Source: CANKJK01 sp964400405 (GTDB lineage: Bacteria; Acidobacteriota; Vicinamibacteria; Vicinamibacterales; UBA2999). Taken from it: a stretch of DNA of 5,309 nt. The stretch is taken from the NCBI GenBank assembly GCA_964400405.1, contig CAYNUO010000137.1, forward strand, positions 1 to 5,309, read 5' to 3'. A model generated the notes under the pieces. It was not told the DNA's origin. It worked only from the letters and a program-made list of their open reading frames with translations, and searched no databases. Position numbers and translations under genes: made by a program. Below, piece after piece: positions 1-5,309 of this stretch. Position 1 is the first letter of the stretch; each line of letters opens with the position of its first letter.

Positions 1-104
1 AGCGTTCCTACTGGGTGATGTACTTCAACGTGGACCCGGTGCTTGCGCCGCTGCGCGGGCACGCGCGGTTCGACGCGCTCCGGGAGCGCGCCGGCCTGCG
101 GTAA
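1..104 (+). CDS. C-terminal end of a probable TPR-repeat protein (partial)
   Basis: Reading from base 3, an open frame of 33 codons ends at a TAA at 102-104; its start lies beyond the left edge. The tail contains an aromatic YWVMYF stretch, then DPVLAPLRGHARFDALRERA and a final GLR. A 'DP-x-PLR-x-x-RF-x-x-LLRR-x-GL' ending is typical, from family recollection, of TPR-repeat proteins in Acidobacteriota and relatives, often fused to a winged-helix transcription factor, adenylate cyclase or Ser/Thr kinase domain. The effector domain is not visible, so only the TPR-type tail is proposed. The gene converges on the minus-strand genes and its stop codon lies in the loop of a hairpin (91-116). It could be another helical-repeat protein. 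That this is coding is fairly likely; the family is moderately sure. Confidence 0.55.
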   Translation, partial: RSYWVMYFNVDPVLAPLRGHARFDALRERAGLR

Positions 105-116
105 CCCGCAGACCGG
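91..116. terminator. Imperfect hairpin at a convergent gene junction, possible bidirectional terminator
   Basis: Bases 96-101 (CTGCGG) pair perfectly with 106-111 (CCGCAG) around a TAAC loop. After one C-A mismatch (95/112), the stem extends with CCGG at 91-94 against CCGG at 113-116, giving about ten pairs. The loop holds the TAA of the plus-strand gene, and the minus-strand SYLF gene ends 12 nt away at 128. The position between two converging genes suits a shared terminator. No T-run follows on either strand, so it is not a classical intrinsic terminator. In this GC-rich background it could also be chance. Confidence 0.35.
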
Positions 117-127
117 GCGTCGCGGAC

Positions 128-814
128 TTACTTCTCTTCCCGCTTCGAGTGCAGGTTCAGCAGCGCGATCAGCGCGGTCGCGGAGGCCGGAGCCGCGACA
201 CCGCCCCGGACGATCTCCTTCGTCTCCAGGCGCTTGCCGTAGAGCGTGGCGTTGTCATCCACGTCGGGACGCAGCGTCGCGCCCTCGATGGCGACACCCG
301 CGAAGAGCCCGCGCGTCCGCGACCACGACAGGATGTCGGCATGCATCTGCGCGTCCGTCTGCGCCGTCGCCGTCCGCCCGACCGGGCCGGCCGCCACGGA
401 CGCTTCACCACCCACGGTGAACTTGCTCTCCATCAGCTTCTCGGCGCCGCGCTCGCTCATGACGAGCATGACGACGTCCGTGGAGGATCCCCCGATCTGG
501 AATCCGACGCTGCCCCCTTCGATCCGGACCGTCGCGGGTGCGGACCATCCGGCCCCGGCCGCGCGCCGGCACGAGACGTAGCCCTTTCCGTACTTGCCAC
601 CCACGATGAACGCGGCCGTCTTGAGCTCCGGCACGATGACGATGCAGTGCGCCTTCTCCAGCAGATCCTGCGGAATGCCCTTGTCGGGCGTGTCCATGAT
701 CTCGGTCAGCACGGTGGTCGCATCCTTCATCCGGCGCGCCGGTTCTTCGTCAGCCGCCATCAGCGGTGCCACGGCCAGAGTCGCCACGAGAGCCATCGAT
801 ACAGTTGTTTTCAT
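128..814 (-). CDS. SYLF (Ysc84-type) lipid-binding domain protein, secreted
   Basis: This 228-residue protein begins with a Sec-type signal peptide: Lys2, a hydrophobic run over residues 5-19, and a likely cleavage near LMA-AD at 20/21. The rest is one SYLF domain, which in characterised relatives binds phosphoinositides or other lipids; bacterial members are usually exported and poorly understood. Family hallmarks are AHCIVIVPELKTAAFIVGGKYGKG (about 55-78, with the CIVIVP and GGKYGKG cores), VSCRR, GFQIGG (about 104-109), a GLFAGVAIEGATLRPD segment near 169-184 and NATLYG near 188-193. The ATG at 814 is preferred over a GTG one codon upstream because AAAGGA at 825-820 lies 5 nt from the ATG but only 2 nt from the GTG. 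That ATG overlaps the upstream stop as TGATG, implying translational coupling to the 103-residue gene. The exact function is unknown; the domain call is strong. Confidence 0.93.
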   Translation of the reverse strand: MKTTVSMALVATLAVAPLMAADEEPARRMKDATTVLTEIMDTPDKGIPQDLLEKAHCIVIVPELKTAAFIVGGKYGKGYVSCRRAAGAGWSAPATVRIEGGSVGFQIGGSSTDVVMLVMSERGAEKLMESKFTVGGEASVAAGPVGRTATAQTDAQMHADILSWSRTRGLFAGVAIEGATLRPDVDDNATLYGKRLETKEIVRGGVAAPASATALIALLNLHSKREEK

Positions 815-1125
815 CACAGTCCTTTTTTGGGTTGCGTCGGGTTCGGACCACGGTAGCGGGTCTTCCCGGTCCGGGCTGTCCCCAAGGGGACTGCGGCGGA
901 CGGCACAGCGGGTGGCGCGGCCGGCGTCACGACGGCGGGCACGGGCCGCTCGGCGTCGGCCGGGCGCTCGGGCATGCCGTCGGTCGTGGCCTCGGCCTCG
1001 GCTTCCTTCCCCTCCGCGACAGCCTGTGCGTCGCGGACGGCGGCCCTCGCCAGGCGCGTCAGGCGCAACGCACGCGCGGCCGGAGGCTCGGATGCAGCGT
1101 TCATGGCCTCGGCAGCGCGTGTCAC
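814..1125 (-). CDS. Small Ala/Pro-rich hypothetical protein between OmpA and SYLF genes
   Basis: I do not recognise this 103-residue protein. It has no signal peptide or membrane segment. Residues 16-47 form a likely amphipathic helix rich in Ala, Arg and Leu, then Glu. Residues 52-80 are Pro/Ala-rich and probably disordered. Residues 85-103 are basic, with Arg/Lys at 85, 88, 90, 92, 100 and 101. Three things argue it is real: it starts 6 nt after the OmpA stop, its TGA overlaps the SYLF ATG by one base, and by my count roughly four fifths of its codons end in G or C, as in the neighbours. The start is uncertain: the GTG at 1125 lacks a Shine-Dalgarno, and an in-frame ATG at 1104 would give 96 residues. 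A role with the envelope genes on either side is suggested only by position. It may be a fast-evolving, lineage-restricted gene. Confidence 0.62.
   Translation of the reverse strand: MTRAAEAMNAASEPPAARALRLTRLARAAVRDAQAVAEGKEAEAEATTDGMPERPADAERPVPAVVTPAAPPAVPSAAVPLGTARTGKTRYRGPNPTQPKKGL
820..825 (-). promoter_or_regulatory. Ribosome binding site of the SYLF gene, inside the upstream gene
   Basis: The minus strand reads AAAGGA here, preceded by three more A residues, with a 5-nt spacer to the ATG at 814. It decides the start in favour of the ATG over the GTG at 817. It lies within the last codons of the upstream 103-residue gene, so ribosomes finishing that gene cover it. This fits coupled translation. 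Confidence 0.7.
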
Positions 1126-1131
1126 GGTCGG

Positions 1132-1830
1132 CTAGGACATCAGGCGGACGACGACGCGGCGGTTCTGCGCGCGTCCGGCCCGGGTGGTGTTCGGCGCCAC
1201 CGGCTTCGTTTCACCGTAGCTGATGACATTCATCTTGTGCAGCGGCACCTGATGCTGGTCGTGCAGGTAGCGCATCACGGCCTCGGCCCGCTCGAGTCCG
1301 AGCTGTCCGTTGTAGAGCGTCTCGCCCCGGTTGTCGGTGTGTCCCTCGATCTCGAAGAAGACCGCCTTGGTGTCGGCTTTGGCGTCATTGAACATCTTGT
1401 CGAGGCGCTGCTTCACTTCGTCCGGCACGATGGCCGTGCTCGACTTGAACTGGTCCTGCCCCTCGCTCAGGGTCACTTCGTAGACCAGCTTGCGCGAGGC
1501 CTGCGCGGCCTGCTCGACGCCCGCCGCGACGCCCGCCACGAGTCCGCTCAGCCGCGTATCCACTTCCTTCGTGGCCGTCGCGGCACCGTCCGCCGCCGTC
1601 CGGGCCTCTGTGGCCGAGCGGCCTGCTGCCTCGGCCTTCGCATCGGCGGCCGCGATCCCCTTCTCGTTCTGCTGCGTGCGCGCCTGGGTGCCCTCGAGCG
1701 CCGTCGTCAGCGAGCCGACCTTCGCGTTCACATCCCCGACCTCCGTGCGCACGAACTTCTTGGTCGCGCACCCGGAGATCGTCACACTCGTCGCCACCAC
1801 TACCGCTGCTGCGTACGACAGACTTCGCAT
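1132..1830 (-). CDS. OmpA-family peptidoglycan-binding lipoprotein with long coiled coil
   Basis: This 232-residue protein probably links the outer membrane to peptidoglycan. A lipoprotein signal peptide ends in the lipobox ISGC, with Cys21 as the lipidated residue. Ala22 at +2 gives no inner-membrane retention signal, so the outer membrane is likely. Residues 27-101 form a heptad coiled coil with Val/Leu at both ends and Ala/Thr in the middle. Residues about 120-230 are the OmpA C-terminal domain: FEIEGHTDNRG (about 159-169, Asp166 expected to bind diaminopimelate), the N-x-x-L-x-x-x-RA helix near 174-182, SYGETKP (204-210) and AQNRRV (221-226, with the conserved Arg). It is larger than a typical Pal because of the coiled coil, and resembles YiaD/Pal-type proteins. 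The ATG at 1830 has AAGGAG at 1843-1838 with a 7-nt spacer. It is the first gene of a three-gene unit. The domain call is firm; the tether role is inferred. Confidence 0.93.
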   Translation of the reverse strand: MRSLSYAAAVVVATSVTISGCATKKFVRTEVGDVNAKVGSLTTALEGTQARTQQNEKGIAAADAKAEAAGRSATEARTAADGAATATKEVDTRLSGLVAGVAAGVEQAAQASRKLVYEVTLSEGQDQFKSSTAIVPDEVKQRLDKMFNDAKADTKAVFFEIEGHTDNRGETLYNGQLGLERAEAVMRYLHDQHQVPLHKMNVISYGETKPVAPNTTRAGRAQNRRVVVRLMS

Positions 1831-1837
1831 GGTCCTG

Positions 1838-1843
1838 CTCCTT
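1838..1843 (-). promoter_or_regulatory. Strong ribosome binding site of the OmpA lipoprotein gene
   Basis: The minus strand reads AAGGAG, 7 nt before the ATG at 1830. It is the best Shine-Dalgarno match in the window and fixes the start just before the signal peptide. It fits an abundantly made envelope protein at the head of the unit. No convincing -35/-10 pair was found in the 170 nt upstream. Confidence 0.8.
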
Positions 1844-1911
1844 CACGGCCGGCGCGCCACCGGAAACACGGCAGACGCAATCATCGAGAACGGCCACTCG
1901 GAGGGCGATCA

Positions 1912-1928
1912 CCGCTCGTGACGAGCGG
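1912..1928. repeat. 17-nt perfect palindrome in the intergenic region upstream of the OmpA gene
   Basis: CCGCTCGT (1912-1919) and ACGAGCGG (1921-1928) are exact reverse complements around one central base. It lies 82 nt upstream of the OmpA start and 72 nt past the stop of the penicillin-binding protein gene. The one-base centre suits a dimeric regulator's operator better than an RNA hairpin, and no T-run follows on the minus strand. It might still be a weak terminator stem or chance. The rest of 1831-2000 shows only a 10-nt palindrome, TGCTGCAGCA at 1941-1950, followed by a short TGGCA tandem repeat (1951-1960). Confidence 0.4.
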
Positions 1929-2000
1929 CTGCGCCATCCGTGCTGCAGCATGGCATGGCATCGAGCGGGGTGCCTGTACCCAACAGCACGCCGGTACCGC

Positions 2001-4280
2001 TCACTCCGGCTCCACGCCGGGCGCGGACACGGCCAGCAGGCCCGGCCCGATCAGGCCCGGCCCCGTGGACGCGCGCATGGCGGCCGTGATGCGCGCCTCC
2101 ATGTCCTCCGGAAACACCGGCGTTATCCCGACCAGCCTGGCCTGATACACACGACGCAGCACGTCCTGAAACACCGGCAGTGCGAGACGGCCGCCCGTCT
2201 CACGGCTGCCGAGCGAGCGGTTGTCGTCAAACCCGATCCGGACCGCGACCGTGATGCCGTTCGGGCCGTAGGTCGATCCGACGAAGACGGCGTCCCTGAA
2301 GGCATTGGTCGTCCCGGTCTTGCCCATGACGGCGATGCCGAAGCCAGTCGAGTCGAGCGTGTGCGCCGTGCCGGTCGGCAGACGCACCACGCCGCGCAGC
2401 CCCTCCTGGACGAGCAGCAAGGCCGCGGTTTCGATCGGCTCCGGCAGCGCCCGGGCCGTCGACGGCTCCACCACCTCGCCAGGAGGCCGGGAAACCGCGT
2501 CGATGATGAACGGTTCCGCGGCGAGGCCCGAGGCCATGGCCCGGTAGGCATTCGCCAGTTCCAGCAGGTTCATCTCGGAGGCGCCGAGCGCCGTCGTGGG
2601 ATACCGCGCGAGCGGCGTGCGGACGCCCAGACTCCGGGAGGTCTGAATCACCTGGTCGATCCCGATCTCGCCCGAGATCCACATGGCCGCGGCGTTTCTG
2701 GATTCGGCCAGCGCCTGACGGATCGGAATCGGTCCCTTGAAGCGTCCGTCGTAGTTCGCGATCCACTTGCGCGGACGACCCACGCCATCCGAGACACTGA
2801 TCGGCAGGTCGGGCACCACCGTGTCGAGCGTGAACCCTCCATGGCGGAACGCGGCCAGGTAGACCAGCGGCTTCATGGTGGATCCCGGTTGCCGCAGCGA
2901 TCGGGTCACGCGGTTGAAATCCGTGTAGGCCGCCGAGCGGCGCTGGTAGACGCGGCGACCGCCGACCTCGGCCAGGATCCGGCCGTCACGGTTATGCAGC
3001 GCCACCACGGATCCCTGAATGACGCCGCGCGCCGACGGGTGCCGGTGCTCGTACTGCGCGATGCCCTGTTCGAGGGCCTCGGCCGCGAGGCGCTGAATGC
3101 GGGCGTCAACCGTGGCCCTCACCTGGATCCGGCCCTGCAACAGATCCTCGAGCGCCAGCGCCGGATACCTGGTCGAGAGTTCCGAGACGACGTGTTCGAC
3201 GACCGCGGCGGCCCGGAATCCGGTGCCGCCTCCGCGCACCGTCTCCACCGGCCTTTGCCGGGCCTGCGCCGCCACCTCCGCGGAGATCGCACCGTTTGCG
3301 TGCATCAGCGCGAGCGTCTCGTTCCGGCGGCGCAGCACCGCCTGCCGGTTCGCGGCATCCGGGGCGTAGTCCCGCGGTGCCTTCGGGATGCCGGCCAGCA
3401 CAGCGGCCTTCCCGGCGTCGGCCGCCGTCAAGGTCGGGAGCCGGCGGCCGAAGTAGAACTCCGCGGCACGCGCGAAGCCGAACTGGCCGTGGCCCATGTA
3501 GACGAAGCTGACATATCGCGCCAGGATCTCTTCCTTGGCGCGGCGCTTCGACCCGAAGCGCGTCCGCATCTCCTTCTCGAGCCACAGCGACAGCCGGACC
3601 TCTTCCCGCTTCCGCACCAGCATGTTGACGCTTCGGGCGCCGAGGACGGAGGCGGCCATCCGGGCCGCCAGGCCAGTCGGCCGGAGCTCATGGCTGTTCT
3701 CCCGTGCGGTCATCCGGCTCAGAAACACGCCCCGTACGAGCTGCTGCGTAATGGACGACCCGCCCTGCGGAAACAGGCCCCCATCGCGGGCGGCATCGCC
3801 CCACCCGCCGGGGATGACGCGCGCGACCAGCCGGCCGACCCGCGCCTTGCCGGCAACACGGGCGAGGCTGCGATAGTCGACGCCGCTGTGTGAGAAGAAG
3901 CGCTTGTCCTCGACCGCCAGGATCGCGCTCTGCAGAATCGGCGGCAGATCGGCGTAGACGGTCACGTCGCGGAACTCTCTGGCCAGTTCGGCAAGCGGTC
4001 GCCCGTCCGCGTCGAGCACGTACCCGACCGTCGGGAACTCGAATCGGACGAAGGGCTCCACATCGGGAAGGTCACGCCGGTCGAACAGCAGGTAGTGCAG
4101 TTCCGACGTGATGACCGTGACGGTGCCGAGAGACAGCAGGGCGAGCACGACCGCGACCACGATGCGCCCGCGCGTTCCAGAGCGGCGCACCGGCGCGGAC
4201 TGCGTCTGCTGCGGACGAGGGACTACGGGAGTCGGCACCTGCTCGACGGTAGCAACGGCGCCGGGGATCCGGCTGTTCAC
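2001..4280 (-). CDS. Bifunctional class A penicillin-binding protein (transglycosylase/transpeptidase)
   Basis: This 759-residue enzyme polymerises glycan strands from lipid II and cross-links their peptides in the periplasm. A short Pro/Gln-rich cytoplasmic tail precedes one membrane helix (about 39-61). The GT51 domain follows: EDKRFFSHSGVD with catalytic Glu124, GGSSITQQ (173-180), RKREEVRLSLWLE with the second Glu at about 227, and KEEILARYVSFVYMG (about 250-263). The transpeptidase domain (about 420-715) has all three motifs: PGSTMKP with nucleophile Ser467 and Lys470, SRN at 527-529, and KTGTTN at 654-659. ETGGRLALPVF near 694-704 is a usual feature close to the end. No OB-type insert separates the domains. 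The motif usually read as Y-L/M-N is YVS here, and the GT51 domain carries extra sequence between motifs. The GTG at 4280 is chosen because a frame open to 4421 would overlap the upstream ACT-domain gene by 101 nt. The stop is at 2001-2003. Confidence 0.95.
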   Translation of the reverse strand: MNSRIPGAVATVEQVPTPVVPRPQQTQSAPVRRSGTRGRIVVAVVLALLSLGTVTVITSELHYLLFDRRDLPDVEPFVRFEFPTVGYVLDADGRPLAELAREFRDVTVYADLPPILQSAILAVEDKRFFSHSGVDYRSLARVAGKARVGRLVARVIPGGWGDAARDGGLFPQGGSSITQQLVRGVFLSRMTARENSHELRPTGLAARMAASVLGARSVNMLVRKREEVRLSLWLEKEMRTRFGSKRRAKEEILARYVSFVYMGHGQFGFARAAEFYFGRRLPTLTAADAGKAAVLAGIPKAPRDYAPDAANRQAVLRRRNETLALMHANGAISAEVAAQARQRPVETVRGGGTGFRAAAVVEHVVSELSTRYPALALEDLLQGRIQVRATVDARIQRLAAEALEQGIAQYEHRHPSARGVIQGSVVALHNRDGRILAEVGGRRVYQRRSAAYTDFNRVTRSLRQPGSTMKPLVYLAAFRHGGFTLDTVVPDLPISVSDGVGRPRKWIANYDGRFKGPIPIRQALAESRNAAAMWISGEIGIDQVIQTSRSLGVRTPLARYPTTALGASEMNLLELANAYRAMASGLAAEPFIIDAVSRPPGEVVEPSTARALPEPIETAALLLVQEGLRGVVRLPTGTAHTLDSTGFGIAVMGKTGTTNAFRDAVFVGSTYGPNGITVAVRIGFDDNRSLGSRETGGRLALPVFQDVLRRVYQARLVGITPVFPEDMEARITAAMRASTGPGLIGPGLLAVSAPGVEPE

Positions 4281-4293
4281 TAAGGGACGTTCG

Positions 4294-4299
4294 CCCTCC
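4294..4299 (-). promoter_or_regulatory. Probable ribosome binding site of the penicillin-binding protein gene
   Basis: The minus strand reads GGAGGG in the 40-nt gap after the threonine ammonia-lyase stop. The spacer to the GTG at 4280 is 13 nt, longer than the usual 5-9, so initiation may be modest. No other in-frame ATG, GTG or TTG lies between the upstream stop and 4280, which makes this pair the best choice. The short gap suggests co-transcription with the upstream gene. Confidence 0.45.
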
Positions 4300-4320
4300 A
4301 GGGGCGAGCCAGGTCGGGAT

Positions 4321-5309
4321 CTATTCGTGCTCGTGCCGGCGGTGGATCTGGAAGCCGAGGGTGCCGAGACGCTCGATGATGGCGTCCACATGCGCCGGGC
4401 CTCGGGTTTCCAGCACCACATCGACCGGCACCACCTGCACCGGCAGGCTGCTGAACGTGCGCTGGTGGACGATCTCCTGGATGTTGGCGCCCATCTCGCC
4501 CAGCACAGCGGTCAGTTGCGCCAGCGCACCCGGGCGGTCCGCCAGGTCGACCGTGAGGCGCGTCAGCCGGCCGGTCCGCACCAGACCGCGCTCGATGATG
4601 CCCGCCAGTACGAGCGGGTCGATATTGCCGCCGCTCAGCACGATGCCGACGCGCCGGCCGCGGAACCGGTCCGGATGCGCCAGGACAGCCGCCAGACCCG
4701 CCGCACCCGCGCCCTCGACCACCGTCTTCTCGACGTTGAGCAGCAGCAGGATCGCGCGCTCGATGTCCCGCTCGTCCACGAGCAGGATGTCGCGCACGTG
4801 CTCGCGGATGATCGGCGTCGTCAGCGTGCCGGGGCGCTTGACGGCGATGCCCTCGGCGATGGTGCTGGCGCCGTAGACGGGCGGCAGCCCGCGCACCGCG
4901 GAATACATGGACGGGAAGCGCGTCGTCTGCACCCCGATGACCTCGACCTTCGGCGCCACGGCGGCCGCGGCGATCGCGATGCCGGCGATGAGCCCGCCTC
5001 CGCCGACCGGTACGACCAGCGTGTCGAGCGTCGGGTCGGCGACCAGCATCTCGAGGGCCACCGTCCCCTGTCCGGCAATGACATGTACGTCGTCGTAGGG
5101 GTCAATCCACGTCAGCCCCCTCTGGGCCGCGAGAGTCTCGGCGTGCCGTCTGGCATCGTCGAAGCCCTCCCCTTCGAGCACCACCTCGGCGCCGTGCTCC
5201 TGCGTGTGCGCGATCTTGACGGACGGCGTGAAGCGCGGCATCACGATCGTCGCCGGCACGCCGATCCGCTGGCTGTGGAAGGCCACGGCCTGCGCGTGGT
5301 TGCCGGCCG
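4321..5309 (-). CDS. ilvA: Threonine ammonia-lyase with C-terminal ACT domain (5' end missing)
   Basis: This PLP enzyme deaminates L-threonine to 2-oxobutanoate and ammonia, the first step from threonine to isoleucine; related forms also act on serine. About 329 residues are visible of an expected 400 or so. The frame stays open to the right edge and encodes AGNHAQAVA at once, the family's SxGNHAQ cofactor-site motif, so the GTG at 5286 is internal. The catalytic lysine (S-F-K motif) lies outside the window. Other hallmarks are the PLP-phosphate loop VPVGGGGLIAG (about 5010-4978), EGAGAAGLAA (about 4716-4687) and LSGGNID (about 4638-4618). An ACT domain occupies the end (about 4560-4340), starting LTRLTVDLADRPGAL, with the D-RPG turn typical of amino-acid-binding regulatory domains. 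One ACT domain marks the medium-length form (TIGR01127-like) rather than long biosynthetic IlvA. Isoleucine or valine feedback is plausible, not shown. It ends HEHE-TAG, 40 nt before the next gene. Confidence 0.93.
   Translation of the reverse strand, partial: AGNHAQAVAFHSQRIGVPATIVMPRFTPSVKIAHTQEHGAEVVLEGEGFDDARRHAETLAAQRGLTWIDPYDDVHVIAGQGTVALEMLVADPTLDTLVVPVGGGGLIAGIAIAAAAVAPKVEVIGVQTTRFPSMYSAVRGLPPVYGASTIAEGIAVKRPGTLTTPIIREHVRDILLVDERDIERAILLLLNVEKTVVEGAGAAGLAAVLAHPDRFRGRRVGIVLSGGNIDPLVLAGIIERGLVRTGRLTRLTVDLADRPGALAQLTAVLGEMGANIQEIVHQRTFSSLPVQVVPVDVVLETRGPAHVDAIIERLGTLGFQIHRRHEHE

Noticed and set aside
128..856. Several plus-strand open frames opposite the SYLF gene
   Set aside because: They show no recognisable motif, and the minus strand carries a signal peptide and a full SYLF domain.
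1966..1980. Short GGGT/ACCC inverted repeat as a terminator for the penicillin-binding protein gene
   Set aside because: The stem is only four or five pairs and no T-run follows on the minus strand.
1831..2000. Sigma-70 promoter for the OmpA unit
   Set aside because: The best TTG-containing candidates lacked a -10 box with more than about three matches at suitable spacing.
766..2145. A 459-codon plus-strand open frame across the OmpA unit and into the next gene
   Set aside because: It crosses gene ends and the intergenic region, has a low-complexity Arg/Gly/His/Leu composition, and lies opposite well-supported genes.
1950..3893. A 647-codon open frame on the plus strand opposite the penicillin-binding protein gene
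   Set aside because: It is Arg/Gly/His-rich and resembles no protein, while the opposite strand encodes all class A PBP motifs. Long antisense frames are expected in GC-rich coding DNA.
5284..5286. GTG as the start of the threonine ammonia-lyase gene
   Set aside because: The frame continues upstream to the window edge and encodes the conserved AGNHAQ motif, so this GTG is an internal valine codon.
1..5309. tRNA, rRNA, CRISPR array, insertion sequence or integrase
   Set aside because: None of their hallmarks, such as regularly spaced repeats, terminal inverted repeats or transposase motifs, was seen on either strand.

Overview
This is a GC-rich, densely coding piece of a chromosome from a diderm (Gram-negative type) bacterium. 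An outer-membrane-type lipoprotein with an OmpA peptidoglycan-binding domain, a secreted SYLF protein and a class A penicillin-binding protein all point to a two-membrane envelope. The high G+C, the style of the penicillin-binding protein and the C-terminal tail of a TPR-type protein at the left edge resemble soil Acidobacteriota. That placement is inference from recollection of the families, not a database result.

Layout, left to right: (1) positions 1-104, plus strand, the last 33 codons of a gene cut by the edge, probably a TPR-repeat regulator or kinase. (2) A short convergent junction (105-127) with an imperfect hairpin over the plus-strand stop codon. (3) A compact three-gene minus-strand unit, read from 1830 down to 128: an OmpA-family lipoprotein, an unrecognised 103-residue Ala/Pro-rich protein, and a SYLF/Ysc84-type lipid-binding protein. 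The first two genes are 6 nt apart, and the second stop and third start share one base (TGATG). (4) A 170-nt intergenic region (1831-2000) with a 17-nt palindrome but no convincing promoter or terminator. (5) A bifunctional class A penicillin-binding protein (4280 down to 2001). (6) A threonine ammonia-lyase with a C-terminal ACT domain, entering from the right edge and ending at 4321, 40 nt upstream of the penicillin-binding protein start. No RNA gene, mobile element, CRISPR array or integrase was seen, and no gene-free stretch exceeds 300 bases.

The penicillin-binding protein polymerises and cross-links peptidoglycan. The OmpA lipoprotein would bind that peptidoglycan from the outer membrane, and the SYLF protein probably acts on lipid surfaces in the periplasm. 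The left two thirds therefore read as an envelope neighbourhood next to a metabolic gene. I see no clear undescribed defence or mobile system. The points most worth a second look are the long alanine-zipper coiled coil of the OmpA lipoprotein, the small unrecognised gene coupled to the SYLF gene, and the divergent, expanded glycosyltransferase domain of the penicillin-binding protein.
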